Assembly (NCBI GenBank): GCA_021401465.1
Contig: JADDMT010000054.1
Span: 62,001 to 126,000, forward strand
Direction of reading: 5' to 3'
Length of the DNA: 64,000 bases
Origin: Teratosphaeria epicoccoides
Taxonomy: Eukaryota; Ascomycota; Dothideomycetes; Mycosphaerellales; Teratosphaeriaceae
Shown here: positions 21,247 to 31,260 of the stretch, piece after piece
Position numbering within the stretch: the stretch's first letter is position 1
Layout: each line of letters begins with the position of its first letter
Program-made: the position numbers and the translations under genes
The notes under the pieces: model-generated
What the model saw: only the letters and a program-made list of their open reading frames with translations
Told to the model about the DNA's origin: nothing
The model's database searches: none

Positions 21247-22393
21247 GCGAGGACCGAGCGAGGAGCCAGCATTACGGTGGTTGCAAGTTGTCAAGTGTAT
21301 CAGTATGGGGCAAGCAAGAGCAGTGGTCACGAACATACCACATACAGATAGAACCTGGTGCTGGGTTTGGCATGGCGGCTCTGCTCCACTGAGGCTAGCA
21401 TCACCTCTGTATATATAGTGAGATCGGGGCCGCGAGGCTTCGTGTCACACAGCAGAGAAGCAGTTTCTTTTGTCGGTACCTGGACCAACCATTTTCGATC
21501 ATAACGAAGTTCATGTCGTGCGACTGAGTTACCTCCCCAAGGAGTGAAGTCGAAATTGGCGTGCCGGTGTCTTACCAAGATTCCGGAGACGACTACGAAT
21601 ACCTGGTAGCTGAAGAGGAGAGCAGATCGAGAAAACGGGACTAGTTGGGATGCGAGCTGCAGCAGAGAGGTCTCACGCCATGTTTGCCAGGTTCGGCCGC
21701 ATGGCCAAGAGTTGCCCGACTCCGCAGCTACGTTTTGCTACTGGCCGGACCGCACTTTTGCTCAACTCAATGGAGGTGGTTCGCTCTGCGATTTCCATGT
21801 GCCCTGCAGAGGCGCGGAAACAGCTGAGAGACCAACGTCCCCTGATTAGCTCATTACTCATTGCAGACTGCCTCAGCTCCAAGCTTGACAGCAAGGGCAA
21901 TTCAGTCTCGTTCGCCATCTCCACCAGCATTGTTCACGCTGCGCACGTTACCAGCGCTATAATTGGTTGGATGTTAGAATTTCGAGTCCGTTTACGCCGA
22001 CGCCGCATATCTGGAAAGCAAGATGCGACTAGGCACGCCAGTGTGACACTGAGAAAGAGCATGGGACGTATTGCTGAAAGAGCACTTCGCGCGCTGCACA
22101 AGCTATGTGCGCGGCGGACTATGGTGTGGCAGCTTCGATGTCTGGGATGGATCTGCTTTGGGTGCTCTCTGTTGGACTGTGTGAGTCGTAGAGAGGCAGG
22201 CATTCCGCTTGATCCGCCTGGCACAGTCCTGCCGTCTGGTGAGGGGACGAATTCATTTTACAAGGCCTGCTTAGCCTGGCTACAAGTCTTTCCAATCGTC
22301 ATTGGGAGGCCCAACAGCTATGGTCTTGCTACATGCTGAATCTCGCAGAATGGATCGACCACACGGCAGCTCTGCAACCGGCAACGCGGCATA
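21247..22393. other. intergenic, with one unrecognised 229-codon frame
   Basis: A plus-strand frame from ATG 21650 to 22339 encodes a basic, Arg-rich sequence of 229 residues with no family resemblance and no clear signal. It may be chance. The rest of the stretch shows nothing. Confidence 0.35.
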
Positions 22394-22744
22394 TCATTGG
22401 AAGTCACAATCTACCCTCAAACTGTAGATTCCCTTCTTAGCGTCCTCACAGTCCAGCTTCTCGTTACCCTCAAGCACAGCGACGGCCTCACCGGTGCAGT
22501 TTGGGGTGTTGTATGCATACCCCGAGCACGGGAAGTCGTCGTCAGGCACATCGACCCACGAAAGAGAAAGGCCCGTGCCGAGTGATACGCTCCAACATCC
22601 CGTCGTGTACGCGTAACCAGGATCCGCCTCGAAGGACTTGGCCGCGAGACTACTATCCCCTGGCTTGGAACATGGACCCGGAAAGACTTGGAGACTGGCT
22701 GCGGCTGCGTAGCCAGCTGGGACAGTGAAGGGTCGGAGCAGCAT
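22394..22744 (-). CDS. small cysteine-rich protein, probable secreted
   Basis: A single-exon frame of 116 residues with six cysteines (C25, C50, C73, C83, C99, C113). The even number and spread suggest three disulfides. The segment SGYAYNTPNCTGEAVAVLEG and the ending YSLRVDCDF follow the pattern of fungal small secreted proteins. The first ~24 residues (RPFTVPAGYAAAASLQVF) are mildly hydrophobic and could be a weak signal peptide; a missed upstream exon carrying a better signal is possible. No function can be assigned. Such proteins include candidate effectors and surface proteins, but that is only a class resemblance. Confidence 0.5.
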   Translation of the reverse strand: MLLRPFTVPAGYAAAASLQVFPGPCSKPGDSSLAAKSFEADPGYAYTTGCWSVSLGTGLSLSWVDVPDDDFPCSGYAYNTPNCTGEAVAVLEGNEKLDCEDAKKGIYSLRVDCDFQ

Positions 22745-23475
22745 TCTGAGTAGGCTGCACGATCAGGCGCTGTGCTGGCTAAGGGCAGTCCTGTTCAGAC
22801 TTACGCTTCGTGCTTTGTAAAAGGGACTTCGGAGTCCTGTTGCTGTGTGAGGAGAGTGCGGCCCAGATGATCGTTGTGGCTAATGGGCGCATTGAAGAGA
22901 GGGCCACATTAGCTTTTGATGATCAAGATGAAATCTGACGGCACAGCTCGGGGCTATGATCTAGCTTCTATTGCGTTGGCAGCGCTCGAGGCCAAGAACG
23001 CCACAGTACAGAAGGCATAGTCAGCTGCCTCTTGACCATCGAGCAGACACTGAATCCGTGATCGCTTGCGGGGAGTACAGCGCTACAACGCATTACTGAA
23101 TTAAGTCTTTGAACAAACCAGACGTGACTTGAGCTTGGTTCTATGAATGCTCGAGAGGTCGAAGTGCCTGGGGTATGATCCAAAGTCCTACGGATCGCTC
23201 ATAAGAACACGAATTGGTGAGACTCGTGACCTTTGTCCTAAATTTCCAACATTTCTCTTGGAGCTGCTGGGTAGCGAGGCGAGCTTGACATGCGATCTCT
23301 GCGCGAATCGGCATGCTCTAACCCTTTTGGCTGGGGCGGATACCCACGACACTGGACCGCCTCTTTGCCAGGCTCGCTCTTGACAGAGGCTCTTGATGGT
23401 GTTCCTCGAATGCGTCCAGACGCTTCTGCTGTGTCGACCGACTCATGGTCTCCTCCACCGCGCAACTCCACAATT
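22745..23475. other. intergenic, no gene recognised
   Basis: This holds the promoter of the small cysteine-rich gene and the 3' side of the HET gene. Short frames only. Confidence 0.4.
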
Positions 23476-25293
23476 TCATATCAAGACGATGTCTCTGGCG
23501 AGCGAAATCTCTGTTTCCAGCAGCTCGCCACTCATCACAGCGTTGCCATGCGCCTGCACAAAGCACTCGCACAGCAATTTGAATGACTCTTCACTTCCCC
23601 CTGTCCTGACGGCTCGCCGAAGCACGACAGGGACATCGCCGCCCAAAAGGATGGCAAGAACGTCTCCCACGTCGACGCCCGGCGTGGCCAATCCAATCCG
23701 GCCTTTCTTGGTCTCAAAGACAGAGCGACCGTACCGTAGAGTGGGCGAGTTGACAGTCTCTGCGTCTTCTGCCGGCGATATCGGGCTGATTTCTCTCAAA
23801 GATGGCGTGGATGCGGGTGTCACCTCACTGACCATAGCTATCTCGTCGAACAGCAAAGCTGACAAACGCAGGCTCCGGGCGTCGGCAAGATCGCCTGCTG
23901 TCTCGAACGTCCTGAGACCGTCGCCTCCAGCACGATGATCACAGCGTATGCCGGCGCTCCATTCGTCTTTCGCAATGCCTGTGACGACGTTCGAGGTGGT
24001 CTTACACCATATCGGCGCGAGATGCCACCTGTATGTCCAGTCAGGCACCCATGAGGGCAGCGTGTAGTGCTGATGGAGTGCTCCGGCACTGTACAGGATT
24101 GCCATCAGTTGCTGTGTGCGATTTCGGTCGCTCAAGCCGTGCCATCTGCTGTAATAGTCATCCCACCGAATACTGTTGACGTAGTGATGTGCTATTTCGG
24201 CGTACAGAGCATCAACCGCGGTTGAATAATTCGGTGCCAGTCTCAAGAGAGTCATGCCGAAGAAGCTGTAAACCATATCTCGAACATCGGTAGCTTTGCT
24301 GGCTTTTGCTAGGATGAGTAATTGCTGTACGTCTGTGTGGTGAAGGCCGGCCTTGTGAGAGGCAGACATCTGAGTGATGATGGCAATCCGCTGCTTGGCG
24401 TTCCCTGGCAAGGAGTTTTGCTTGTCGAAGCCTGTTGCCTCTGGAAGCTGGACGTCTCTGATCAGTCGCACCAGATTATCCCATGAGATGACCGATCGAC
24501 CACACTGTACGACGGTGAAATTGGACATTGCGACCTCGGGTATGACCCACACTCGTGTGAACCATGGACGCTGCAGCAGCTTCTGTATCGCATCTTGGAG
24601 ATGTCTTGGACTCCAGACCCGGCTCAAGCCATCATCGCCCCTCTTCATCTTCTTTGCATATTCGAACAGCTTGCGCGAACGAGCATCTTCCTCACCGAGA
24701 AATGCCACGACCTCCTTAGCTTGGCGGAAGATGTGTTTCATGATTGATACTTGATGGCCGCGTTCATGAATGTCATCCTGGTTGATACAGATTTGATCTA
24801 TCCAGATGCGCTTTTCGTTCCGGGGATCTCGAAGGCTTCTTAGCGCAATTTCCAGATTCCGAGTGATGCTCAGGCGGTAGCCGTCACAGAGAATGACCAC
24901 ACTCCTCACGATCGTCTCGCCCCAGCAGTACGACAGACAAGCATATTCTCGTTTGGGGTTCCTGGACGACTCCCACACAAGGCGAACTTCCAGGGTCGAG
25001 CTCCCACTACCCGGTAAAAGGATGGCCAAGCGAAAGAGATCGCCATCAGCAAGCGTCCTGTACTGAAAGGCGACTACATGGTCTAGCTTTGAAGACTGCT
25101 TCCTCTTGCTTTTCCGAGCAGCTGATGGGTCAGCGCCTCCGGCAAATGGCCTGTAGTCGCGGGGCTCATGATCATCAAATTCTCCCGAGCCAATGCTCAA
25201 TGATCGGAAACCGGGCGTCAGACGTGGATCGATTTGATCCGGCTCTTCGTATTCGAGACTGTCTCTCAGTCGCGGAGAAGATCCCACAGGCAT
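23476..25293 (-). CDS. HET-domain protein (heterokaryon incompatibility type)
   Basis: This 605-residue single-exon protein has the three blocks of the HET domain: YACLSYCWG (about residue 116), then RIWIDQICINQDDIHERGHQ with VSIMKHIFRQAKEVVAFLG, then RPWFTRVWVIPEVA. Further on are the conserved DVRDMVYSFFGM segment and a C-terminal half with LATPGVDVGDVLAILLGG and VVLRR, typical of long HET proteins of filamentous fungi. HET proteins take part in non-self recognition and cell death after hyphal fusion, but most, like this one, have no tested partner. There is no STAND ATPase or repeat domain in the protein or beside it. It diverges from the aldo-keto reductase gene. Confidence 0.92.
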   Translation of the reverse strand: MPVGSSPRLRDSLEYEEPDQIDPRLTPGFRSLSIGSGEFDDHEPRDYRPFAGGADPSAARKSKRKQSSKLDHVVAFQYRTLADGDLFRLAILLPGSGSSTLEVRLVWESSRNPKREYACLSYCWGETIVRSVVILCDGYRLSITRNLEIALRSLRDPRNEKRIWIDQICINQDDIHERGHQVSIMKHIFRQAKEVVAFLGEEDARSRKLFEYAKKMKRGDDGLSRVWSPRHLQDAIQKLLQRPWFTRVWVIPEVAMSNFTVVQCGRSVISWDNLVRLIRDVQLPEATGFDKQNSLPGNAKQRIAIITQMSASHKAGLHHTDVQQLLILAKASKATDVRDMVYSFFGMTLLRLAPNYSTAVDALYAEIAHHYVNSIRWDDYYSRWHGLSDRNRTQQLMAILYSAGALHQHYTLPSWVPDWTYRWHLAPIWCKTTSNVVTGIAKDEWSAGIRCDHRAGGDGLRTFETAGDLADARSLRLSALLFDEIAMVSEVTPASTPSLREISPISPAEDAETVNSPTLRYGRSVFETKKGRIGLATPGVDVGDVLAILLGGDVPVVLRRAVRTGGSEESFKLLCECFVQAHGNAVMSGELLETEISLARDIVLI

Positions 25294-25582
25294 GATGGCT
25301 TCCTAGGTGATCAGATAGAGACAGTGCATTGTGGCGGGAATGCTTTGGTCTTGACCCGGCTCCGTTTGCAATGGCGGAATGAGCATTTTTGTTATAGACC
25401 TGTGTAGTACAATGATCATTGATCACAGAAGCCTCGTCCTCAACTCTGGCGTCCGGATCAACGATTTTCCCAGAGCACACGAGCTAGGTGTACCTCGCCG
25501 TTGATGACATCCCCCACTGCCGCTTGGGGATTTCTCCCACCACTCAACACCCACACAGCCCACCACGGCATCAACCGCAATC
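25294..25582. promoter_or_regulatory. short divergent promoter region, HET / aldo-keto reductase
   Basis: Only 289 bp separate the two divergent start codons, so the promoters must overlap or be shared. No specific binding site is certain. Confidence 0.45.
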
Positions 25583-26835
25583 ATGTCTGGCCTCGAAGTC
25601 CAAAGCAAGTTTGACCCCAAGGATATGGTGAGCACGAAACACCCCACCAACCCAATTGCCGCACATGCTAAGATACCCCTCAAGCAATTCCGCCACCTGG
25701 GCCCCTCAGGTCTCAAGGTCTCAGTCCTGTCTCTGGGAGGATGGCTCACCTACGGCGGCACCCAAAAGGGCAACATCGTCAAGGAATGCATGGAAGCCGC
25801 CTGGAAGCACGGCATCAACTTCTTCGACACCGCCGAAGTCTACTCCAATGGCCAATGCGAGATTGAGATGGGTCAAGCTCTCAGGGAGCTCGCATGGCCG
25901 AGAGACGAGTACGTGCTCAGCACCAAGGTCTTCTTCGGCACCGGCCGCAAGGAGCCCAACACTCGTGGGCTGAGCAGGAAGCACGTCGTCGAGGGCACGA
26001 AGAGCTCGCTGGCTCGTCTGCAGCAGCCATATGTTGACATCGTGCTTGCTCACCGCCCTGATGTCGGCACGCCGATGAAGGAAGTCGTCGAGGGCTTCAC
26101 GCAGGTCATCCGTAACCTCAACTTGGCCTACTACTGGGGCACCAGCGAGTGGAGCGCCACGCAGATCATGGAGGCAACCCAGATTGCCGAGAAGTACAAC
26201 CTCATCGCCCCAATCGCCGAGCAGCCGCAGTACAACGCCTTCCACCGCCAGCGTTTCGAGGTGGAGTACGCTCCTATCTTCGAGCAGTTCAACTACGGCA
26301 CTACCATCTGGTCGCCTCTCGCCAATGGTCTGTTGACCGGCAAGTACAACGACGGCATTCCGGAGGACTCCCGCTTCGCGACCAACAAAAGCTTCTTCGA
26401 AGGCACGATCAAGTCGCTGCAGTCTGAGGAGGGTCAGGCGAAGATTGCCAAGGTTAGGAAGCTTACCGAGGTTGCTGAGAAGCTGGGTGGCAATGTTGCT
26501 CAGCTTGCTTTGGCATGGACGCTCAAGAACCCGAATGTCAGCACCGTGATTCTGGGCGCCACCAAGGTCTCCCAAGTATGCTTCTCATTTCCTCCGGATA
26601 CACCTAGTTTGATGACTGACCCTTCACAGATTGATGACAACGTCGGGGCTATCAAGCTCGCTGCGAAAATCACGCCAGAAGTGTATGAGGAGATCGAGAA
26701 GGTGAGCATTCAATGGTTCACTCGCATACCATCATCGCCTGCAGCTACTGATCCGGCATACAGATCCTCGACAACAAGCCAGCCGCCGCACCCTCCTTTG
26801 GCCGCAAGAGGCAAGTGGTCCCTCTGTCGCTTTAG
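25583..26835 (+). CDS. aldo-keto reductase, Kv-channel beta-subunit type (AKR6)
   Basis: This is a cytosolic NADPH-dependent oxidoreductase of the group related to potassium-channel beta subunits. Three exons (25583-26575, 26630-26701, 26764-26835) with introns of 54 and 62 bp give 378 residues. The catalytic tetrad is visible: D82 and Y87 in FFDTAEVYSNG, K115 in LSTKVFF and H157 in LAHRPD. The C-terminal part has TIWSPLANGLLTGKY and TVILGATKVSQI, the cofactor-binding end of the barrel. The first intron is 54 bp, in frame and without a stop, so an unspliced message would add 18 residues inside the cofactor region. The substrate is unknown. Confidence 0.9.
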
Positions 26836-27106
26836 ATGATTTTCTTGCTAGTCATCGCATGCTGCGGACGCGTTGAATGGCAGTGGCGAGCCACAAAAAG
26901 TTGCGCATGGGCTTATGACTGCAGTATATAGACTCCTCTGGAAGCCCAAGCGACGATCGAATAAATTATAGAATGTCGTCCGACCCACCACATTTCCTTT
27001 CTTACGACTCCATAACGCCAGAGCCGTGTTCCGATGACCACCGCACGTCCTCCTGCCAGCCAAGCGTCTTTCATACTCTGTCAACACAATCGTACTGTCA
27101 AAGAGC

Positions 27107-27664
27107 ATGGCAGCGTGCAAGCACTTTCTCGTGCAGTCCGTCACAGCCGGCCCCGCTATCCGCCCAAGCGGATTCTCACAGTATCTACCAACCAGCGAAA
27201 GCAAGATTATGGCCAACGTACATTTCCTCCCCCCCTCCTCCCGCCCCGAACCCAAGAAATCGCCCACCCCGAATTTTTCTCCCCCCCCCTTAACCCCTCA
27301 TCCCTCTACATACGTCCACTACAAACCCGCTCCCGGCGCGTCCGCGGGCACAATCGAGATCTTCGTCGTTTACACCGAATACAATGCTGCCAGAGCGGCG
27401 GCAGGGTACATCTGGAGAGGTGTCTTGAGAGCGGAGGCGCGAGGGTACATGGGGGAGGTCCGTGAGGCGCTGGGACTGGCGGAAAGGACCTTGCTGTTGC
27501 TGTACGTGATGTTCGAGGTTGGGAGGGATGGGGAGGAAGGGGAGGGGGGTGGTTTGTTTGTAGGGGCCGGGAGGTTAGGGTTATTAGGGCTTGTGTTCCC
27601 GGTGGTGAGGGGAACGGGTGTGGGTACGGGTGGGAGAGGAGCGGGGGAGGGGAATTCGGAGTAG
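27107..27664 (+). CDS. hypothetical protein, doubtful
   Basis: An open frame of 185 residues (or 151 from an internal ATG at 27209). The middle (EIFVVYTEYNAARAAAGYIW, then GYMGEVREALGLAERTLLLL) looks like a protein helix region, but the ends are Pro-rich and then Gly-rich, reflecting base composition. Overlapping frames are open on the other strand too. I do not recognise it and it may not be a gene. Confidence 0.2.
   Translation: MAACKHFLVQSVTAGPAIRPSGFSQYLPTSESKIMANVHFLPPSSRPEPKKSPTPNFSPPPLTPHPSTYVHYKPAPGASAGTIEIFVVYTEYNAARAAAGYIWRGVLRAEARGYMGEVREALGLAERTLLLLYVMFEVGRDGEEGEGGGLFVGAGRLGLLGLVFPVVRGTGVGTGGRGAGEGNSE
27563..27589 (+). other. potential G-quadruplex
   Basis: Four runs of at least three G are separated by loops of 2, 6 and 6 bases, which satisfies the usual G3+N1-7 pattern. 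It includes two TTAGGG-like units in an internal position. Confidence 0.5.
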
Positions 27665-28153
27665 GAGGGGTCATGGGGGCTGGGGGTTTGGGGTGCGGAA
27701 AGTATGCTGCGGAGGAGGTGTGCGGCGGTCAATTGTGGAGGGGGAAAGAGGGGGTTTGATGAGGAGGTGATTGCAAGCAAGGCGCCGGATGTAGGGGGGA
27801 GGAAGAGAGGGGTGTCTGCGAGGATGGGATGGAGGTGGCTGGAGGAGATTGAGAGGAGGGGGGTGTTTGGGGAAGGGGAATGTTGGAGAGGAGGATGTCA
27901 GGGAAAGACGAGGAGCAATCGCTTCCCGCTGATCGGCAATCGAGCTCGAAGATGACACCACCGATGACGAGGGAGAAGAGAGGAATGCAAAGGGGCTTGG
28001 AAAAGAAAGTCCCATTCCATCCAGAACCCACAACATCCTCAGATGTAAAGCAGAAAATCATCGCACTGCCTAAATCCCTTCTTTCGACACAGAGAGGTAT
28101 CATCGTGCCCCCACCCCCAACCCAAAAACAAAAATAAAAAATACAGAGACAAC
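27665..28153. other. G-rich strand-skewed intergenic region
   Basis: From about 27530 to 27920 the plus strand is strongly purine- and G-rich with many GGGAGG and GGGGG runs. It then turns ordinary and ends in a short A-rich patch (about 28131-28144), just beyond the 3' end of the membrane-protein gene. Open frames here look like products of the skew. Confidence 0.45.
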
Positions 28154-29857
28154 CTAATACGCACCCCCCCAAACCCTCCCCTCATCCTCCACCATCTCCT
28201 CCACCACCCCCGCGCCCCTCTCCCGCTCCCGCGCCCTCGCCTTCCTCTCCGCCCGACTCACCAGCCTCGGCGTCACCGGCGTCACCGGCGAAAACGGCAT
28301 GTAGGGGCTATACGGCGTCGGCACCCCGGTCCTCGGCCCGCCGCCGGCGCCGCTGCTGAACTGGTCCCGCCGCACGTCCAGGAATGTCGTCTTGACGGGG
28401 CCCGCGGAGAAGGGTTCGTGGCGCCAGCGGGCGTTGGAAAGGGGGAAGAAGTCGGTTGGGGCGGGGGTGGGTTGCTGGTGCTGCGCGAGTTGGCGCAGGG
28501 GGAGGGGGCGCGGGTGTGCGGTGCCGGTGGCTGGGGGAGGGTTGGCAGGCGTTATGGTTGTGGTTGTGGTTGTTGTTAATGCGGCGGGGTTTGCGCCCGC
28601 GGAAGCGGACGGTGCGCGGGTTAGGTGCGGACGCGGGAGGTCGCGGACTTGATCGACGGCTTCTTGGTCTTCTTCTTGGTCGCGCCACGAGCGCGCGGTT
28701 GCGGGGGTTGTGGGCGCGTGTTGCGAGTCGAGTGTCCGAGCTGGGGTGGGCGGTTCAGGTAGGACTCCGGGGTCCGTGTAGAAGCGGGGGGAGAGGGGTG
28801 TGCGTGCGCCATCGCTGTTGTCGTCGTCGCGGGCGTAGCTTTGCAGAGGTGCAGAGATCTTGAGGTGGCGGAGGGATCTGCGGGCTTTCTTGGTGGCGGA
28901 AGTCGTGGAGGTGACGGTTTTATTGCTGCCCAGGGAGGAATGGCGGGAGTCTCTGTTCGAGCGGAGGTCGGATGGTTGCTGCGGGTTGGGATCGACGAAT
29001 CGAGGCGATAACGGTGTGCCGGGTGGGTATTCGGCGCGGATCGGGCTGGTGGGGCTGGTCGGCATGGGCGGGAGTGGCGCGTCGGGGGGGTAGATGGCTC
29101 GCACGGGGCTTTTCGGTGTTCCAGGACTCCTCGGACTCTTCAGGCCCTGGTCAGTCTGCAGATGTCTCAAGGCTGGCGCATCGGTGATCAGTCGCGGTGG
29201 CTTCGGCTGACCCTGCTGGTACTCCGGTGGCGCAGTAGTGGGGACCTGCACCTCGGTGGTGGTCGTCGCAACGGTCTTTTCGCTCTTCCGATCATCCTGC
29301 GCCATGACGGCAGCATACAAGCGCTCCATCTCCTGCTCCCGTCGTAGGCGATCCTGCTCCACAACATTCTGATCGAAGGACACGACACTCCCCATGTTCG
29401 GACTGCCGCCATAATCGCTGGCGCCGCTCCTCAGACTGGCGCTCGCACTCGCGCCCTTCCTGCGGGCGCGCCGCGGACTCCCGAACCAGCTGCGCCCGCT
29501 CGCGGGGGAGACGGGACTCGGATCGTACATGACGCCGGCCGGCTTCACCATCTCGGTCGCCTGGTTCCTCGACCGGTTCAAGGCTCTTTTGCGCGACGGT
29601 CTCCCCACCGCCAGCACGAGTGTGCCGAAGATGAAGATGGCGGCAAAGTAGGCGGCGACGATGCCGATGATCTCGTAGGGAAGGTGGGCGGGATTGCGGT
29701 CGGCGTGGGCGGAGAAGGGGGGGCCGTCGTCTGGCGGTGGGGCGGGCGACTGGTCGATGGAGACGGCCCAGATGTTGTCGGCGTCGGTGAGGGGGAGGGT
29801 GGTGGAGAGGAGGAGCAGAGCGGTGTAGCTGAGGTAGATTGCGCCGCCTCTGCCCAT
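28154..29857 (-). CDS. single-pass membrane protein of unknown function
   Basis: Single exon, 567 residues. A signal peptide (residues 1 to about 26, with a YLSYTALLLLSTTLPL core) is followed by a short outer segment and one transmembrane helix at about 61-85 (YEIIGIVAAYFAAIFIFGTL). A basic RPSRKRALNR stop-transfer follows. The long cytosolic tail is rich in Pro, Ser and Thr, with many SP and TP sites, a helical EQDRLRREQEMERLYAAVM stretch and a basic RAERKARARERE end. The layout is a type I membrane protein with a disordered tail, a kind I have seen across filamentous ascomycetes without a known role. The tail's many SP/TP sites suggest regulation by proline-directed kinases; that is inference. 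Confidence 0.75.
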   Translation of the reverse strand: MGRGGAIYLSYTALLLLSTTLPLTDADNIWAVSIDQSPAPPPDDGPPFSAHADRNPAHLPYEIIGIVAAYFAAIFIFGTLVLAVGRPSRKRALNRSRNQATEMVKPAGVMYDPSPVSPASGRSWFGSPRRARRKGASASASLRSGASDYGGSPNMGSVVSFDQNVVEQDRLRREQEMERLYAAVMAQDDRKSEKTVATTTTEVQVPTTAPPEYQQGQPKPPRLITDAPALRHLQTDQGLKSPRSPGTPKSPVRAIYPPDAPLPPMPTSPTSPIRAEYPPGTPLSPRFVDPNPQQPSDLRSNRDSRHSSLGSNKTVTSTTSATKKARRSLRHLKISAPLQSYARDDDNSDGARTPLSPRFYTDPGVLPEPPTPARTLDSQHAPTTPATARSWRDQEEDQEAVDQVRDLPRPHLTRAPSASAGANPAALTTTTTTTITPANPPPATGTAHPRPLPLRQLAQHQQPTPAPTDFFPLSNARWRHEPFSAGPVKTTFLDVRRDQFSSGAGGGPRTGVPTPYSPYMPFSPVTPVTPRLVSRAERKARARERERGAGVVEEMVEDEGRVWGGAY

Positions 29858-30336
29858 CGTGGTGGAAGTTCTACTGGCAGCAATCGATCATGATATCCTT
29901 CCAGGATGATGAGATGACAAGGAAATGCTGCTGCTCCCTACCGTGGCAGTCACTTGTGACGGGGCTAGGCTACATCTATCTATCCATCAAGCGGTGACTT
30001 CCCCATCAGCGCCACGCGCTCTCGTGGTCGCACGCAGCGGACATGCACCGCAACGTGCTGTCGCGCGGTGGACGACGCCGATGATTGGCCGTCGATGCGC
30101 TCGGATGCTCCCGTGCGCTTCCTCTGCTTATCTCGCATGCTGACTCGTCCAACACCCAAAAGCTTCTTCCAGAGTCCAGATGTGCGGGGCATTTCGATAT
30201 TTCGATAGGCTGATCCGATTACCATCCATTCACCGACCAAGGTGGAGCTCCCCCCAACTGCACCAATCAGGAAATCCCATATCGACCATCAATCAATCCC
30301 TCGGATCACCCCCGTCGATACATCTTGGTCCCCAAC
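29858..30336. promoter_or_regulatory. divergent intergenic region, membrane protein / methyltransferase
   Basis: This lies between two divergent starts and therefore carries both promoters. No repeat, RNA gene or definite site was seen. Confidence 0.4.
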
Positions 30337-31260
30337 ATGAGCACCCGATCACGTCTATCATTCGACGTCGAGATCAACGACGCTGGCGAGACTATCACTC
30401 TCACAATCGCAGACCCGTCCGAGATCAGCGCAGACAATCTCGCCCTCTCCACATGGGGTTCATCAGAAATCCTCGCCAACGCACTGCACAAAACCCACGT
30501 CAGCATCCCAGAGGACGACGAGCTCGACAATCTTCTGCCGGTGCTGGAACTCGGAGCGGGAACTGGGCTGGTCGGAATGACCGCCGCAGCAGTCTGGCGA
30601 ACTACCTCCATCCTGACAGATCTACCGCCGATATTACCAAACATCGAGGCCAACATCAAACTCAACAAAGACCTCATGAGCAAACACCACGGCACCGTCA
30701 AGTACGGCACCCTAGACTGGCTCCACCCCGATCACCTCGCTTTCGGCCTCGACCAGCCCTCTCCAATTGACACGTCTAAAGCCCGCATCATCCTCGCCGC
30801 AGACACCGTCTACAGCGAAGAACACCCCGAACTCCTCGTCAACGTCATCCAAGCCCGCCTCGAAACCGACCCCCTCGCCAGGCTCATCCTCTGCTACCCC
30901 CTCCGCATCGGCTACCTCGACCACATCCGCGACCTTTGGCAACGTCTCGAAAACGCCTCCCTAACCTGCATCTCCGAAACCCGTTCCCACCTCGCCCAAG
31001 AGTGGGACGAAGACGTCGAGTACGAAACCTGCGTCTGGAAATGGCAACTCCCAACCCCCCTCAACACGACCCTGCCTACTCCCCAGCAACTCGAATCAAA
31101 ATCTTGCCCCTCGTCCTTCCCGTCTTCAGATGCGCAAACGCCTTTCCCGCCTCCTCGAGCCCAAACACCTTCTCAATCGGCACCTTCACCCTCCCCTCTT
31201 GCATCCACCTTGCAATCCGCGCATACTGCTCCGCACTCCTCGCACACGCCACAAACCTAA
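30337..31260 (+). CDS. SAM-dependent methyltransferase, METTL21/Rrg1-like
   Basis: A seven-beta-strand methyltransferase of the group that includes lysine methyltransferases of translation and chaperone proteins. The start is ATG 30337 (MSTRSRL); there is no ATG further upstream in this frame that I prefer. Motifs are ALSTWGSSEILA, the SAM-binding VLELGAGTGLVG, the acidic LTDLPPILPNIEANIKLN and the post-II segment IILAADTVYSEEHPELLVN. The catalytic-domain part ends near VWKWQLP (about 31049). The remaining ~70 residues are Pro/Ser/Thr-rich, and 31076-31260 lies exactly antisense to the last exon of the next gene. The tail may be real or reflect a missed splice or end. The substrate is unknown. 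Confidence 0.82.
   Translation: MSTRSRLSFDVEINDAGETITLTIADPSEISADNLALSTWGSSEILANALHKTHVSIPEDDELDNLLPVLELGAGTGLVGMTAAAVWRTTSILTDLPPILPNIEANIKLNKDLMSKHHGTVKYGTLDWLHPDHLAFGLDQPSPIDTSKARIILAADTVYSEEHPELLVNVIQARLETDPLARLILCYPLRIGYLDHIRDLWQRLENASLTCISETRSHLAQEWDEDVEYETCVWKWQLPTPLNTTLPTPQQLESKSCPSSFPSSDAQTPFPPPRAQTPSQSAPSPSPLASTLQSAHTAPHSSHTPQT

Noticed and set aside
23476..25293. A HET-based cell-death gene pair
   Set aside because: The HET protein has no STAND, patatin or amyloid-motif partner next to it; the neighbour is an aldo-keto reductase, so no two-gene system can be supported.
25721..26575. A 284-codon minus-strand frame
   Set aside because: It is the complement of the aldo-keto reductase and has no family features.
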